Source: Persicaria tinctoria (Eukaryota; Streptophyta; Magnoliopsida; Caryophyllales; Polygonaceae). Taken from it: a stretch of DNA of 64,000 nucleotides. Shown one piece after another: positions 31,273-43,206 of the stretch. Under the pieces are notes generated by a model. The model saw nothing but the letters and a program-made list of their open reading frames with translations, did no database searches and had not been told where the DNA came from. The stretch lies in the NCBI GenBank assembly GCA_037127255.1, contig JBANSL010000013.1, positions 65,909,688-65,973,687 of the forward strand, given 5' to 3'. Position 1 is the stretch's first letter, and each line of letters opens with the position of its first letter. The translations under genes were made by a program, and so were the position numbers.

Positions 31273-33789
31273 CCAAGGTACCTCGCTTCGTGCACCATAA
31301 AATTATTTGTGGTATAATTTTATTGTTTAAAAAAATTTAAAAATTATACTTATATTTCGTATCCTTATATTTGCCTATCTATAAAGTTTTATTATGAAAA
31401 AATATACTCTTATTTTAAAACCAATCACCGGTCTACACCGAATATGCCCCCATTTAGTTTTGATTCATCATCGTGTTTCGGTAACGAGGGTCACAGTTTC
31501 GGCGCATTTACCCGAACTAGGCCCAATTTCAATGATGGATTCCTTTCCAGCCCAATTAAGGCCCAACAAGATACCCGAACCGGGTTTACGTCTTACTTTT
31601 TTTTAGTAGTAGTGCACTAGTTCATATTGGAATGGGAGTATGAAAAGCCGAAACTCAACACAATAACTTAACTTTTTTTTTTTTTGTTAGATAATGGATT
31701 CAAACCTTATAATTATAAAAGATTATAAAGGTTAAATCGATGTAACATAACACCTATTTGTCCAATGATTTTGACTCGTCGACTATTTCACATATATTTG
31801 TTATAAAATTAGATGAAGGAATGAGATAAAGTTAAATATGAAAAATGAAAAAGGCAATGTTTAAAATTTTAATCAATGAACCTTAACTTAAACACGAAAT
31901 ATATTTACTCTTTTAATCATTATCTTTGTTTAAAAAATCAAATCGGGTTGATGTGAGTGGAAGTCACCTATTACACTTCATGTAACACTCGGTGTTACAC
32001 AAAATTATTTTAGGTCAAATTTTTTTTTGATAAAAAGTTTAAAAAACTATAGATGTTATACTAGATGATTCATACATATGTGGAAAAAAATATTTTTAAA
32101 AACCATGAAAATATTTTTCTAAAAAAAATGAGTAGAAATCACAAAGTAGCAATATTTTTAACGTATAATTTTTCAAAATATTTTTAGATATGTAAGAATT
32201 ATCAATTATATATATACAATGGCAGAACTCCTTTGGGGTGGGAGGTGGATATGTCCCCCGCTCCCACCCCGCAAAAAAAAAAATGTTATATTTAATATAT
32301 TTTATTATATATAATATATTTTACGATATGCAAATAGTAAAAAAAATATTTTAACAACTAATTGCTCTACTTTGATAAATAATTGATATTTTAATCAACA
32401 AATTGAGAGTTCAAATCTCCATGACTCCTTTCTAGAACAATGTTATTTAAAACCCGGTTGATGTATTCATGTTTTTTTCCCTCTATGACTATTGTATTAA
32501 TGTTCGAAAGCATATGTGTGTTCGATGAGGTCTACAAGATTCAGCATGACTTGATGCAGTGTCCACAAGATTCAGCATGACTTGTAAGGTTGACGTTAGT
32601 TAGAAATATGATTCGGCTTAAGAAGCCGTGGCCATGACCATGTGATTGATGAGATTTTGAACATGTATCTATATACATATACCAAAGTTGATGCACAATG
32701 TGGTGCGTCGTGGTTGATCATAGGAAAAAACGTTCAATGTGGTGTTTTGTGGTTGATTCTAGAAAAAATTAATAATATCATATATTGTCATAGTTTATAG
32801 AAAATTATATAAGCCACAATCTATCTATATATTTTAGTAAATTGTCAAAAATATAAATAAAAAATATTTCATATTCATACTTACCAAAAATATTAATAGA
32901 GAAATATGTAGTATTTGATAGGTGCTACTTTTATATCTAGATTATTTTTTGGTGGAAAGAATTATTTATATCAAAATTAATTATTAAATAATTATTATTT
33001 TATTTATATCCATATTATTTTTTGGTGAAAAAATAATTTATATTTATATTATTATTATTTATTTATTGGAATCTAACTGAATCTGATGCTCCACCCCGTT
33101 CCACCCCCAGATCGCTGCCCACCTCCACCCCCTCCATCTGATGTTGCAGCCTCGCTCCACCCCTTCCATCTGATGCCAAACGCCGCAGCCTCGCTCCACC
33201 CCTACCCTGAGCATCTGTTCCACCCCTTTAATGTTGATGGTAAGAAAACAGGTCCTTAATGTATTCTCCGTACATGAGGATGAGACCTACCCCAATAGTG
33301 ACTATATATGACACATAACTGTTTCGTTTTGACGTCAACAACACACCCAAAACAAAAGTCAAAATTAAGTGGATGTTTCGAATAGCAAGTGATCGTTATA
33401 TGAAGTTTCATAGTCAAAATCAAAAGGACTTGATCGATCAATTAAGAGTACTTGGAAACTTGCCCATCTAAGTTGAATGTAATATGAAACGTTGAATTTA
33501 TAAACCCTAAAATTCAGTCGTCCATCAAAATTGACGTATTCCTCATATTAGTCATATATATATTATATATGTATTTGTAAACTTGCTAGCAAGGAGGGTG
33601 GTGACCAATGTGACAACACTACTAAGGCCCCATCTTCATAATGATGCAAGTTTGTACATGACAAAAATGGTTGATTTATTTGTACTAGTGGCCCCTCTCA
33701 ATCTCGTTGTTTCCATATAGACTACAGTACATTTTTTTTAAAATCAACTTAAGTTATTTGTGGATGTATATTGGAACTAGTTTATTATT
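31273..33789. other. AT-rich intergenic region
   Basis: No coding sequence is supported. Noted items are a C/G-rich patch at 32229-32274 and a CCACCCC-rich patch with small internal duplications at 33089-33236, separated by AT-rich DNA. They might be the two ends of a decayed hAT-like MITE, but I found no matching terminal repeats. Confidence 0.5.
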
Positions 33790-34007
33790 TGTTAGAACTG
33801 AGTTAGCTAAACTTAAGTTAAGTGAGTGGTTATGTTTACTCATTGTTCATCAAGTATATAAGGCAATCTCAGTTCTGTAACAAATAATTCAGTTCAGTTG
33901 AGCAATAACAGAAATCATTTTCTCCTCCTTGGTTCTTGCTCTCCATTGATTCTCTTTCTCTTTTCCGCATTGAAGAACAAGATGAACTACTAATCATCTT
34001 GTCATCA
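33790..34007 (+). repeat. small solo LTR or TRIM-like LTR, 218 bp
   Basis: It starts TGTTAGAAC and ends GTCATCA, with TTATT on both sides (33785-33789 and 34008-34012). TATATAAGG lies inside at about 33853-33861, followed by a C/T-rich end, which fits a plant LTR promoter. The duplication is low-complexity, so the call is moderate. Confidence 0.45.
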
Positions 34008-34330
34008 TTATTCTTCTTTTGCACAAATTGTTTATTAATGTAAAAAACTACTATATATATCAATTTTTTAATAAAAATATATATTCCTGCACACGTTCTA
34101 CCTTCATATTTCGCTGACATTTATGGGAAGAATGGCTAAGCAGGTCGAACGAATTGTGCGACTGCGAACCACTAACAAATTAGACAAGACATAATTATGG
34201 AAATTTTTGCCAAGCTGACCCCTTAACAAAGTTAGATCCTGGCCAGAGAGTCTGGTCCTTCAGAAACAAAATCTTGTTTGATAATAATGACATGAGGAAT
34301 GTGGATGATTGGATCAAACACATAGAATAA

Positions 34331-34928
34331 TTGCGAATAAGTTGGGACAAAGCTCAATCTGAGCGAATTGATGAAGACTTGGAAACCAATAAACCAAACA
34401 CTCTCCAGAACGACATAAGAAGAAAAATGACCGTGAAATTGGAAAAACCTAGAAATCGGTTTATCAAACTCAATTTTGATGGAGCTAAATTGGAAAAACC
34501 TAGAAATCGCGTCAGGATTCATTATTTGGGATTACGATGGCGATGTTCTTGTTTGTGGGGCTCAGACCAACGGTTCGGCTTCTGTCTTACAAGCAAAATG
34601 CTTCGATCTCCCGGCAGGTCTTCGGGAAGCTATCAGGATGGTTTGCTCACGTCTGGAGGTGAAGGGAGATTCTTTGTCGACTATCAATGCTATCAAAGGC
34701 ACTTGGAACATTCCGTGGGATGTTGAGATGCTGATATCGGATGTCCTCAGATCATGTCAAGTGTTTGTCGGGGTCACCTTTAAGCACGTTTACAAGGAAG
34801 GAAACAATATTGTTAATAGGTTGGCGCATATCGAGCTCTCGACGACGTTGAGTGTTGCATGCCTCCATGAGGAGATCGATAGTTTCGTTCATCAAGATGC
34901 ATTTGGACGCTGGTCCAATCGAGGTTGA
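34331..34928 (+). pseudogene. 5'-truncated LINE, RNase H domain
   Basis: KLNFDGA, then GFIIWDYDGDVL, EAIRMVCSRLEVKGDSLSTI and HVYKEGNNIVNRLAHI give the RNase H order of plant L1 elements. The frame shifts near 34490-34510, where a 22-bp segment (AAATTGGAAAAACCTAGAAA plus TC) occurs twice, at about 34437 and 34487. A clear A-tail or duplication was not found. It is a different family from the LINE at 15031. Confidence 0.75.
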
Positions 34929-35319
34929 CCAAGCCCAAATTTTTGTCTTATATAATTTTTTTTTAAGGGAGTCAGTAACCTGTCCTGACTAAGATATTGT
35001 CAATTCAAAAGTTTGTTATATTGTTACGATGAATACTTGGTATTATTATTATTATTTAATTTTTTTTACTTCTTTTAATTTTTTTTACTTCTTTTAATAA
35101 ATAATAAAACTCACTAGCTTAGTTAAAATAGGAAAAGTAGAATAAGTAATAGTTATATATATATATATATATATATGTGCAAACTTTCATAAGCTTAGAT
35201 CCTCCTTTTGACATCAAACAAAAATGTTGATACTTTGAGACTGAAATCAAAGGATCACCACTGGGTCTCCATTCCTTGTGAATAAAGTGGAGAAGCGAAT
35301 AAAGTGGAGAAGAGATATA
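34929..35319. other. AT-rich spacer with (TA)n
   Basis: A (TA)n run lies at about 35153-35176. Nothing else is recognised. Confidence 0.6.
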
Positions 35320-35660
35320 GGGTGTGTATGGTTACTAATTTTAACTGTTAAAATTATTACATTTTAGTTGTTAAAAAAATAAATAGTTAAAAAGTGGGTA
35401 TAGGAACCCAAAATAAGCCTAAAATAGTTAAAATTATGAGTTAAAAAAAAAGCTACCTGAGGGAGCTTATTTGGGATTTATTTTGTTTATTTGATTTGAA
35501 AGTACCACAATAGCCCTAATAACAATCAAATAAACTGTTTTTCGTCCCATACGGAGTTTATATTTTTTCATAAATTTTTAACTACTTTTCCCAACAGTTT
35601 ATAAATATTTACCCTGTTTATAATTTTAGTCAGTTTATTAACCCCGTCCTATACGAACCC
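35320..35660. mobile_element. Tourist-like MITE, 341 bp
   Basis: The left end GGGTGTGTATGG is matched imperfectly by the inverse of the right end, GGGTTCGTATAGG. ATA flanks both sides. Length, AT-rich interior and GGGT-type ends fit PIF/Harbinger-derived MITEs. Confidence 0.5.
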
Positions 35661-35770
35661 ATAGTCAAAATTGCTTTGATCGAATAAACAAGGGGTTCTT
35701 TATTAAAAATATAGTCAAAATTGTTTCGCCAATAGTCCTAGAAACCTAAAGGTTGAATCTGATCGAATAT

Positions 35771-36687
35771 GTAATGACTTCCAATTTTTAGTTTGATTTT
35801 TATTGCTTTGATCTTCGATTCCGTTAGTTTGTTTTTAATGTGTACACACTTTAGGGTTGTGATTGGGGCCACGATTCCACGTAAAACAAATGTATATGAC
35901 CTAACTGATTAGTTTGATGCTTCTTGTCCACTTTTTTTTTTTTCCTTACTTCATATATGAATCGCGTATTATATAAATAATTTAAAGAGTTGACACTCTC
36001 TCTATGTTCAAAATTGTTTTTTTTTTCCGGATAAATTATTTAAAAATATAATTTCAAAACTTATTTAATTTATCACTAGTAATCTTAGGTTTTATTTTTA
36101 TTACTAACCCTCTACAATATACAATAATGTTAAAAACTATTATTATTATACAACTAATTAAAACTATGATTTTCGACCACTATACTTATTTACTTGTGAG
36201 GTCAATAGATTTTCTTATTGATGGTATAACAAGAATGAGACATAGCACATAGCAATATCAAATTTAACCATACAAAATATTATAATCATTCAAATAAAAA
36301 TATTAATATGTAAGTTTTTTAAACTAAAAAAACCACTTTATTCTTGTCAAAAATTGAAAGTTAAGGTCATCTTGGACTTTCAATCATTCAATATGACTGA
36401 CGATTAAACAAATTAACAACTCAGGTGACAAATTAATGAGTTTTTTTTATATCTAAACAAATAACATATGTTCCTCTCCCTGTAGATAGACTTTTTTAGT
36501 GGCCGAATAGAGAGAGTTGGTTCAATGTGGCGCTGGTCCAATCAAACTAATCAGTTAGGTCATGTCCATTTGTTTTACATGGAATTGTGGCCCCAATCAC
36601 AACCCTAATGTGTGTACACATTAAAAACAAACTAACGTATCGAACATCAAAGCAATAAAAATCAAACTAAAAATTGGAAGTTATTAC
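35771..36687. mobile_element. long inverted-repeat element, about 917 bp
   Basis: The first about 160 bp (35771-35932) reappear inverted at about 36530-36687 with few changes, for example GTTTGTTTTTAATGTGTACA and its complement. Between lie about 600 bp of AT-rich noncoding DNA. Long TIRs suggest a nonautonomous DNA transposon (MULE-like or foldback). The flanks GATCGAAT and GATCCATT are only similar, so no exact target duplication is shown. Confidence 0.65.
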
Positions 36688-36724
36688 AGATCCATTTGCT
36701 TTACGTGGAATATTTAGTTTCCAT

Positions 36725-37786
36725 ATTCATGAATGTGTAACCACCGTTTTGAAGATGAAGCACATTTATGGAAACTAAATATTCCCCCAAAGATTAAAAA
36801 TTTCATGTGGAAGCAGTTAGCTCAAAAGGGGCTCCCAACGACATCTCAACTATCTCAGAGGGGTGTTTCGGTCCCTACTCCCCGTAAAATGTGTAACCAC
36901 CGTTTTGAAGATGAAACACATTTGTTTTTAGAATGTTGTCTCGTAAAATATCATTCTATACAGATACAATTAATCCAAAACACCACACGCAACATTCTAA
37001 GAAACACAAGAGATATTAAAGTGATCATGAGTACCGTAGGAGATAAACTCAATACCACAGAGAAAGAAACACTAGCTTTTACATGGTGGACCATTTGGTT
37101 TTACAGAAATCAAATAACCTTTCGGGATGACCACATACCTTCAAATATAGAAACACAATTTTTCATCAACACACTATGAGAGAACTGGAGCAAAGCATGT
37201 AAACATGAGAAAGGTATAGGAATTGAGCCTGCAAAGGGCAAGTCTAGTCGAAAAGCCAACAAATAAAATTTTTTTGGAGAAACCCGAGGATAGGTTTCAT
37301 GAAACTGAACTTCGATGGATCATCTTCAATCATGGATGAAAGTACCACAGGGTATATTATCCGTGATTGGGAGGGAAAACTCTTTACTTTGGGATACAAA
37401 CATATAAGCAACCAAACTCCTCTTATGGCGGAAGCCCTCGCCCTGAGAGAAGGTCTAATTAAAGCCAGAGAACTCTAGATCAGAAAACTCGAGATCGAAG
37501 GAGACACAAAAATCATCATCAATCACCTTGCAAGTAAAGAAAAATGTCCATGGAAAATTAAACTGACTATGAGAGATATCAAAACAATCATTTAACATTT
37601 TCAAGAAGTATCCTTCTCGCATATCCCCGCATTGGGAATATAGTGACAGATAAGGTTGCACACCTTAACCACTCTTTAATTGTGGGGACAAGCACTTGAA
37701 ACAAATCCAGGTCTTTTAGACCTCATCCGTCAGGATGCGATCGACTAGGTCTCTGCCAGCTGAAATCTTTCCTTATAAAAAAAACC
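36725..37786 (+). pseudogene. 5'-truncated, rearranged LINE (zf-RVT and RNase H)
   Basis: WKLNIPPKIKNFMWKQL, then HLFLECC and FTWWTIWFYRN give the RVT zinc-binding module. After a stop at 37179 an RNase H follows (KLNFDGSSS, MAEALALREG, LEIEGDTKIIINHL) with further stops. An A-run at 37778-37785 marks the end. About 36 bp encoding CNHRFEDE appear twice, at about 36735 and 36893, so the 5' end was rearranged on insertion. AATGTGT occurs before and after the copy as a possible short target duplication. Confidence 0.75.
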
Positions 37787-38364
37787 CATCAATGTGTTTG
37801 TTTAATTATACATAAAAAATAGTCATATATATATATACACTTTAATTATATACCCATATAAAAAAATTAAGACGCTTTAACTGGACTGGGGTCGACGGCA
37901 AGAGTCACACGCTAAGTAAATCGACTTGCGTCGACCAGCTAAACTCAATGGTAAGAAGCAATGACAATCTTGATTTTTTATCCAAGAGAAAGGATGGATT
38001 CAACTCGTGATCTTTCATTAACCCCTCTCACTGATCCCCGACCCTCCATCAGTCCATCCTATTCCGATCATATATCACAATTTTTTTTAAACATATCTCA
38101 CAGACTTTACATACATACAAGTTTAGTAACTGAATTATTCCAAGTATTAATTGCATTCCTACCAATTGGACTACCATTATAGTTCATATATATACACATC
38201 CGACTGACTATAGGCCTTCTACTGGACCCGGTCAAATAATTATTTCATTTGTACTTTGCATGAGAAAAGGAAAATTCAAAAGTGAGAGTTCGTAATTTCA
38301 AAATTCTAATGGTCAAAGGCTCAACACTGAAAACCACAGCTTCTTACATGTGAAGTGATCCAAT
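37787..38364. other. spacer, possibly with a decayed SINE
   Basis: CAATGGTAAGAAGC near 37944 and GGATTCAACTCGTG near 37994 resemble A and B boxes at tRNA-like spacing. No A-tail or duplication was seen, so a SINE is not called. The rest is AT-rich noncoding. Confidence 0.3.
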
Positions 38365-38373
38365 ACATTGCCT

Positions 38374-38556
38374 CACATATCTTCCGAGTGGGGAATCAAG
38401 TTGCCGACAGACTGGCGAATTTGGGCTTCTCTACGTCGTTTATCACCGAGCTGATGCCTGATGATATTGATGATGTCGTCCGTCAGAACGTTATTGGACG
38501 GTGGTTCAACTACGATTGACCATCGCCAAATCCTTACCTTGTATCAAAAAAAAAAA
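38374..38556 (+). mobile_element. very short 5'-truncated LINE tail, 183 bp
   Basis: It encodes the last about 45 residues of an L1 RNase H (FRVGNQVADRLANLGF to GRWFNYD), then a 12-base A-tail. ACATTGCCT flanks it exactly (38365-38373 and 38557-38565), a clean target duplication. The tail GTATCAAAA resembles the end of other plant L1 copies. Confidence 0.85.
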
Positions 38557-38689
38557 ACATTGCCTTGCAGCTAAAAACGGTTGTGGATAGATACACCACT
38601 ACTATTTTATTTGCATAATATCTCGTCGAACCCATTTCAACATCTTACACCGTATTCTTGATCATTAATTTCATTACAGCTTATTTTGA

Positions 38690-38885
38690 TATATATATTT
38701 TAGCTCCTAAAAATACGTGCTAAAAAATATTAATTTTTTTTAATAATTATAAACTTATTGATAATAAGTTTATAATTGTTAAAAAAATTAACAAAAAAGT
38801 CAATAATTTATATATATAATTTTTAGCTCCTAAAAATACGTGCTAAAAAATAAAAGGACATGTATTTTTAGACGGAGGGAGTATA
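38690..38885. repeat. Stowaway-like MITE remnant
   Basis: The right end GACGGAGGGAGTATA is the typical plant Stowaway/mariner terminus. A 33-bp segment containing AGCTCCTAAAAATACGTGCT occurs twice in direct orientation around an AT-rich palindrome. The matching left terminus is missing. Confidence 0.5.
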
Positions 38886-39242
38886 ATTTTGTTAATTCTC
38901 CAGGGGAGGTCAGACCGGTTGGTATATTTAATGTTATATGCTTTTAGTTTAAAATTACAAAATACTCACGTGGTGTGTCACTTAGTTTTATTCAACTCGA
39001 GCACGTTATTATTTGTTGAGAGATGTGAATGAAACTGTATAGAGTCTCATATCAAAATTAAGCTGAGCATAACGAGTTTTAATATATAAGTCGATGTATT
39101 ACTTTTTTTTATTATCAATTGGTATTAGAATGAAATCCCACTCGACTTGTGTGTTAGACTAATTTATGACTTGTAGCCTCAAACTACTGAACTAGCTCAA
39201 TCAGATGAGTTACAGATTTACCTTACAAAATACTTACAGATT

Positions 39243-39289
<47 letters not shown>

Positions 39290-40217
39290 TAAGGGTATGT
39301 GCTATTAAGTACTTGAAATTAATATTTATTTTCCAAGTTGAAAATATGACATTAGTCTTTCTTTTTTCAAAAGCAGTTTAATTAGTTCACTTCATACTTA
39401 AACCCAATAAAAGAATGAATTGTTTATCATAAGTACAAAGATATTCTATTCTCAATTTTGGAACTCATCAAATAATGTGAAATGGTTTTGAAAGTTCAGC
39501 CTAGATTAGGAAATTTGACTGTTTTAATTTCGTTATCTACTACTATATTAATTTGATCATTTTCCAAAAAGTTCACTGTCTTGATTTTTTTTTAATTATT
39601 TATTTTTATAAAACCTTAATGGATTTGGAGTTCAATTAATGAAATAAATACTACTAGTGTATATATAATATGGAGTATAATCTATACAAGGCAGATAACG
39701 ATTTATAGATTTTGTTTGCTTTTTTTTTTGGTCAAATAGATTTTGTTTGCTCATAATAATTAATGATATGGGAAGTTTAGAAGTGTCAATAAATTAAGGA
39801 CAACGTGTCAATTAATACAAAAAGCCTTGTTTGTATCTAGCTAACCTGGTATCTATAAGAATATTGTTCAACACATTTCTTAATTTTTTTAAAAAAAATT
39901 GATAAAGTATTATACAATATATATTTGACAAATTAAATACGTAGTATATCATTTTTAGAACATGAAAAAATGTGGGTCAACTTATATATTCATTACAATT
40001 AGGAGATCACTTAGAGCACCTATAATTGTTAAAAATTAGCAAATATTAAAATCTATAAATAAATTATACTCAAACTCCAACTATTTCTCTATTTACATAT
40101 TTCTATATTTATTAGTTGATTTAAATATTAATAATTTTATCAATTAAAAACATATATATAATATATAATTTTCTCCTCTTCCGAATTTTTTATGATTGAA
40201 TGTGATTGAATCTTGTG
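38886..40217. other. AT-rich intergenic region with (TA)n
   Basis: A (TA)n run of about 40 bp lies at 39248-39287. No protein-coding or structural RNA signal was found. Confidence 0.55.
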
Positions 40218-40329
40218 CCTATATTCAAGAGAGAATTTGGCGAATTAGACCCTTTAACTTATTTGATTAGGTGGTTAGCCTCCTTATTTTTTTTATTAGG
40301 TGCACCAAACCCCTTTAATTTTTTTTAGC

Positions 40330-40770
40330 CACAGTAGCCTTCTTCCTTCCTTCCTCCCATCGCTCTCTTCCTAGGCCAAACTCGACTCCCCTCCCCCGCC
40401 GACGAAGCCGGAGCCGCCCTCGGAGCTCACCGGATCTGGATTTTTCGAAGCTTGGTAATCCTTCTCTTTCTCTCTCCTTCCTTGCCGCGTTTCGTTCTGT
40501 TTGTCTTGGTGAGGTCGGAATCGGGGTTCGGTCGGAGTGGGGAGATCTCAGGCCGAAAGGCCGCCGGCAGGGGACGAGTTCTGTGTTGTTGTTCCCGCTT
40601 CTCCTTCCTCCGCTGATTCCACCGAGAGTGCTCTTCTCAACAAGGAATCGGCTTGATTGGGGAAAAACCTCGCTCAATTGAAGGGTGTTGCCAAGGGATC
40701 GGTTTCCCCTTACAAATTTCAGCACCACCATCAGCTCTTCGGCTTCTCCAATCGGTATGTCCTTTGGATG
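40330..40770 (+). other. captured gene-like segment, unidentified
   Basis: GC-rich sequence with C/T-rich tracts looks like the 5' UTR and first exon of a plant gene. A candidate exon ends at about 40754 before GTATGT and encodes a His/Gln-rich stretch (SPYKFQHHHQLFGFSN). I cannot name the source gene. The minus-strand frame 40315-40821 is Arg-rich and probably a shadow. Confidence 0.4.
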
Positions 40771-41964
40771 TGTTCGTACTATTAGATGTGTTTTTTTTTT
40801 AATTGATTTGCAGGACACCATTTTTCTTCTTGTTTATGTATGTGTCTTGTTGTTGTACTTTTTGTGTATCTTTAGGTTTTCAAATTTAGGGGAAATTAGG
40901 GGAAGATTGAGAAATTTTAAGGTGTTGAATAGGTTTGAATTGGGCGAGGTAAGAGTTGCATCTAAGGTGTTCGATGAAATGCCTAAATGAACTTGAAGGT
41001 GCTGAATATCTTTAGTTTGAACTAATTTCTTCATGATGTTCAGTTTTCTTGGTGTATCTGATATTTGTCTTACTGGGTAGTTACTAAACTTGGTGAGATG
41101 GTATAATTGGTGTATCTGATGTTCAGTTTTCTTTTTGAACTTTGAGGTAAATAAATTACATTTATATCTCCAATAGGTGATGTTTTGGATAGATGGATGC
41201 TGCCATTAGAGCTGTCTTCAAGCTGTTGTCATGGGTATAAGGTTTCATTGATTTTTCTCTATTCTCCAATAGGTTTCATTGATTTGAATAAATCAGATTA
41301 ATGAAGAACACTGTATGAGGATCCTGAAGTTCCATATATTTAGTTTAACATAGATTTTATGGTTGTACAAAACCCCTATAAGCTAATCAAACAAGCTAAT
41401 ACAAAGACCCCCTCTGCTTTATTCAAATGAGCTATTAATCCCTTCTCATACATTTCCTAGATGCATTTTACGTGAGGAGGTAATCTGTTTTTGCTGTTTT
41501 TCGGTGAATGAATTAATGTTTATCCCCGAAAGTGATGCACTATGACCTTATTTACACTTTGGAAATCTCGCTTTATGAGCTGCACAGGGAAGTAATACCT
41601 GTAGGTCTATATGAAGCCATCTTTTTGTTTTACCAAGTCTGATATTTGGAAGCATTTCTACATTGCCATGGTCAAAATACTGGTTGAATTAATGTGGTTG
41701 AATTATATTGTAGTTCTTGAAAGTCATATAATTATATAGTTCTATGGAAACTTAAAATAAAGTTGGTTGATGCACCGTCACTTTTGTGGCTTAACCAGCC
41801 CGATTTAGTGTTATTTTGCAACTGACAAAAAAATTAATCTGCTGAAACGAAGAGATTTTTTGTAGTTTAGTTCATTTCTTTTGATATCAACATTGAGTTA
41901 GTTATATGTTTATGCAATTATCATCTAACCTCATGATTTCGTTTAAATTTTCTATATTGTGTAG

Positions 41965-42129
41965 TTGAAGACGCGCTTGCACATCCTTATCTGAACTCAC
42001 TGCATGACATAAGTGATGAACCTGTTTGCTTGAGTCCCTTCAATTTTGACCGCGCAACATGCTTTGTCCGAGGAGCAGATGAGGGAGCTCATCTACCGTG
42101 AGGCTCTCGCTTTCAATCCTGAGCACTAG
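41965..42129 (+). pseudogene. captured last exon of a plant MAP kinase
   Basis: An intron-type acceptor (TTGTGTAG) precedes an exon encoding [19 protein letters not shown] and, after a small deletion, [16 protein letters not shown] and a stop. This is the C-terminal end of plant MAPKs of the MPK3/MPK6 type, between the kinase core and the carboxyl end. A frame change near 42049 (about 2 bp lost after FNFD) makes it a pseudogene. The kinase core with its active site is absent. It lies inside the 3.1 kb Pack-MULE-like element, so it was probably captured by transposition. Confidence 0.88.
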
Positions 42130-42279
42130 CTTATTTTTATGTCAACTCTCCCTTGGAAAGTTAAATTGCTTGCATGGTCATGTTTTTATTACTGTTTAGA
42201 ATCTGTCATAGGGTAGATATTTCTTGTACCTCTAGTTTTACTTGGAAAAAAAAACTAAATGGGAATTGATTTAGTATGT

Positions 42280-43110
42280 TACCAATTGTATAAAAATGTT
42301 ATCAATAAACAATGTCATTGTATAAAAATGTTATCAATAAAAATGTCATCAACAAACATTACTTTGAAAAAATATTGCATCACGGTAAAAAAAAATCATC
42401 AAAAAAATTGTCACCATAAACAATTGTGATTAATAAAAATTTAACAAATGTCATCCATGAATAAAAATTTAATGAACATGTCATCAATTATATAAAATTC
42501 CACGTTTTAAGCTCTTAGATAACAAATGTCATCCATGAATAAAAATTTAATGAACATGTCACTACAAGTGATTGCATCAATGAAGTGTAATCACAAACGT
42601 GTCATCAGTGAATGAAAGTATAATCGATGAAAATAAATCGATATACAATTGATTAAATTAAAAACATGTGGCATCAATCGATTTGATTAAAAAAGTGGCA
42701 TCAAATAATTACATTATAAAAATGACATCAAAACACCATTTTGAAAAAGTTGTATCACATTAAAGAAAAAAATGCCATCAAAATACTACTTTGAAAAAAA
42801 TATCATCAAAGTACTACTTTGCGAACATTTCATCAAAAAAATGGCATCACGGTAACAAAATATCATCAAAAAATTGACATAAAAAAAGTGGCATCAATCG
42901 TTAACAGTAAAAAAAATTGCATCAATGGTCAACGTGGCATTACAGTAAACAAAAAATGTCATCAAAGTTTTAAAAAAGTGGCATAAAAAAAGTGTCATCC
43001 AATCATTTCATTAGAAAAGTGGCATCATAGTGAAAATAAAATATAATAAACTTTTGACATCAAAACGGTAAAATATGACTTCACAAAAAATGACATCACT
43101 TAAAAAAAAT
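42280..43110. repeat. degenerate short-unit repeat region
   Basis: Variants of ATGTCATCAA and GTGGCATCAA occur dozens of times among A-rich spacers, with irregular spacing of about 20-45 bp. No frame is open. It appears to be a decayed minisatellite inside the Pack-MULE-like element. Confidence 0.7.
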
Positions 43111-43123
43111 TCCAAATGGGTTG

Positions 43124-43206
43124 GTCAACATTGATCGTTGGACGGTCAACGTTGACCAATCAATGGTCATTCGGTGACCGGTCAATGGTCAAACGGTCGA
43201 TTTGAC
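43124..43206. repeat. GGTCAA/TTGACC cluster
   Basis: Six exact GGTCAA or TTGACC hexamers plus near-copies fall within about 83 bp, including GGTCAACGTTGACC. The core equals the W-box TTGAC bound by WRKY factors, but a simple repeat origin is equally possible. Confidence 0.6.

Noticed and set aside
32229..33236. CCACCCC-rich patches that might be ends of a third hAT MITE
   Set aside because: No matching inverted termini or 8-bp duplication could be found.
37930..38040. Possible SINE with A- and B-box-like sequences
   Set aside because: The boxes are weak and neither an A-tail nor a target duplication was found.
40315..40821. Arg-rich minus-strand frame of 168 residues
   Set aside because: The base pattern looks like a plus-strand 5' UTR and first exon. 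No domain is visible on the minus strand.
42400..42860. A CRISPR-like repeat array
   Set aside because: Units are degenerate and irregularly spaced and the DNA is plant nuclear.
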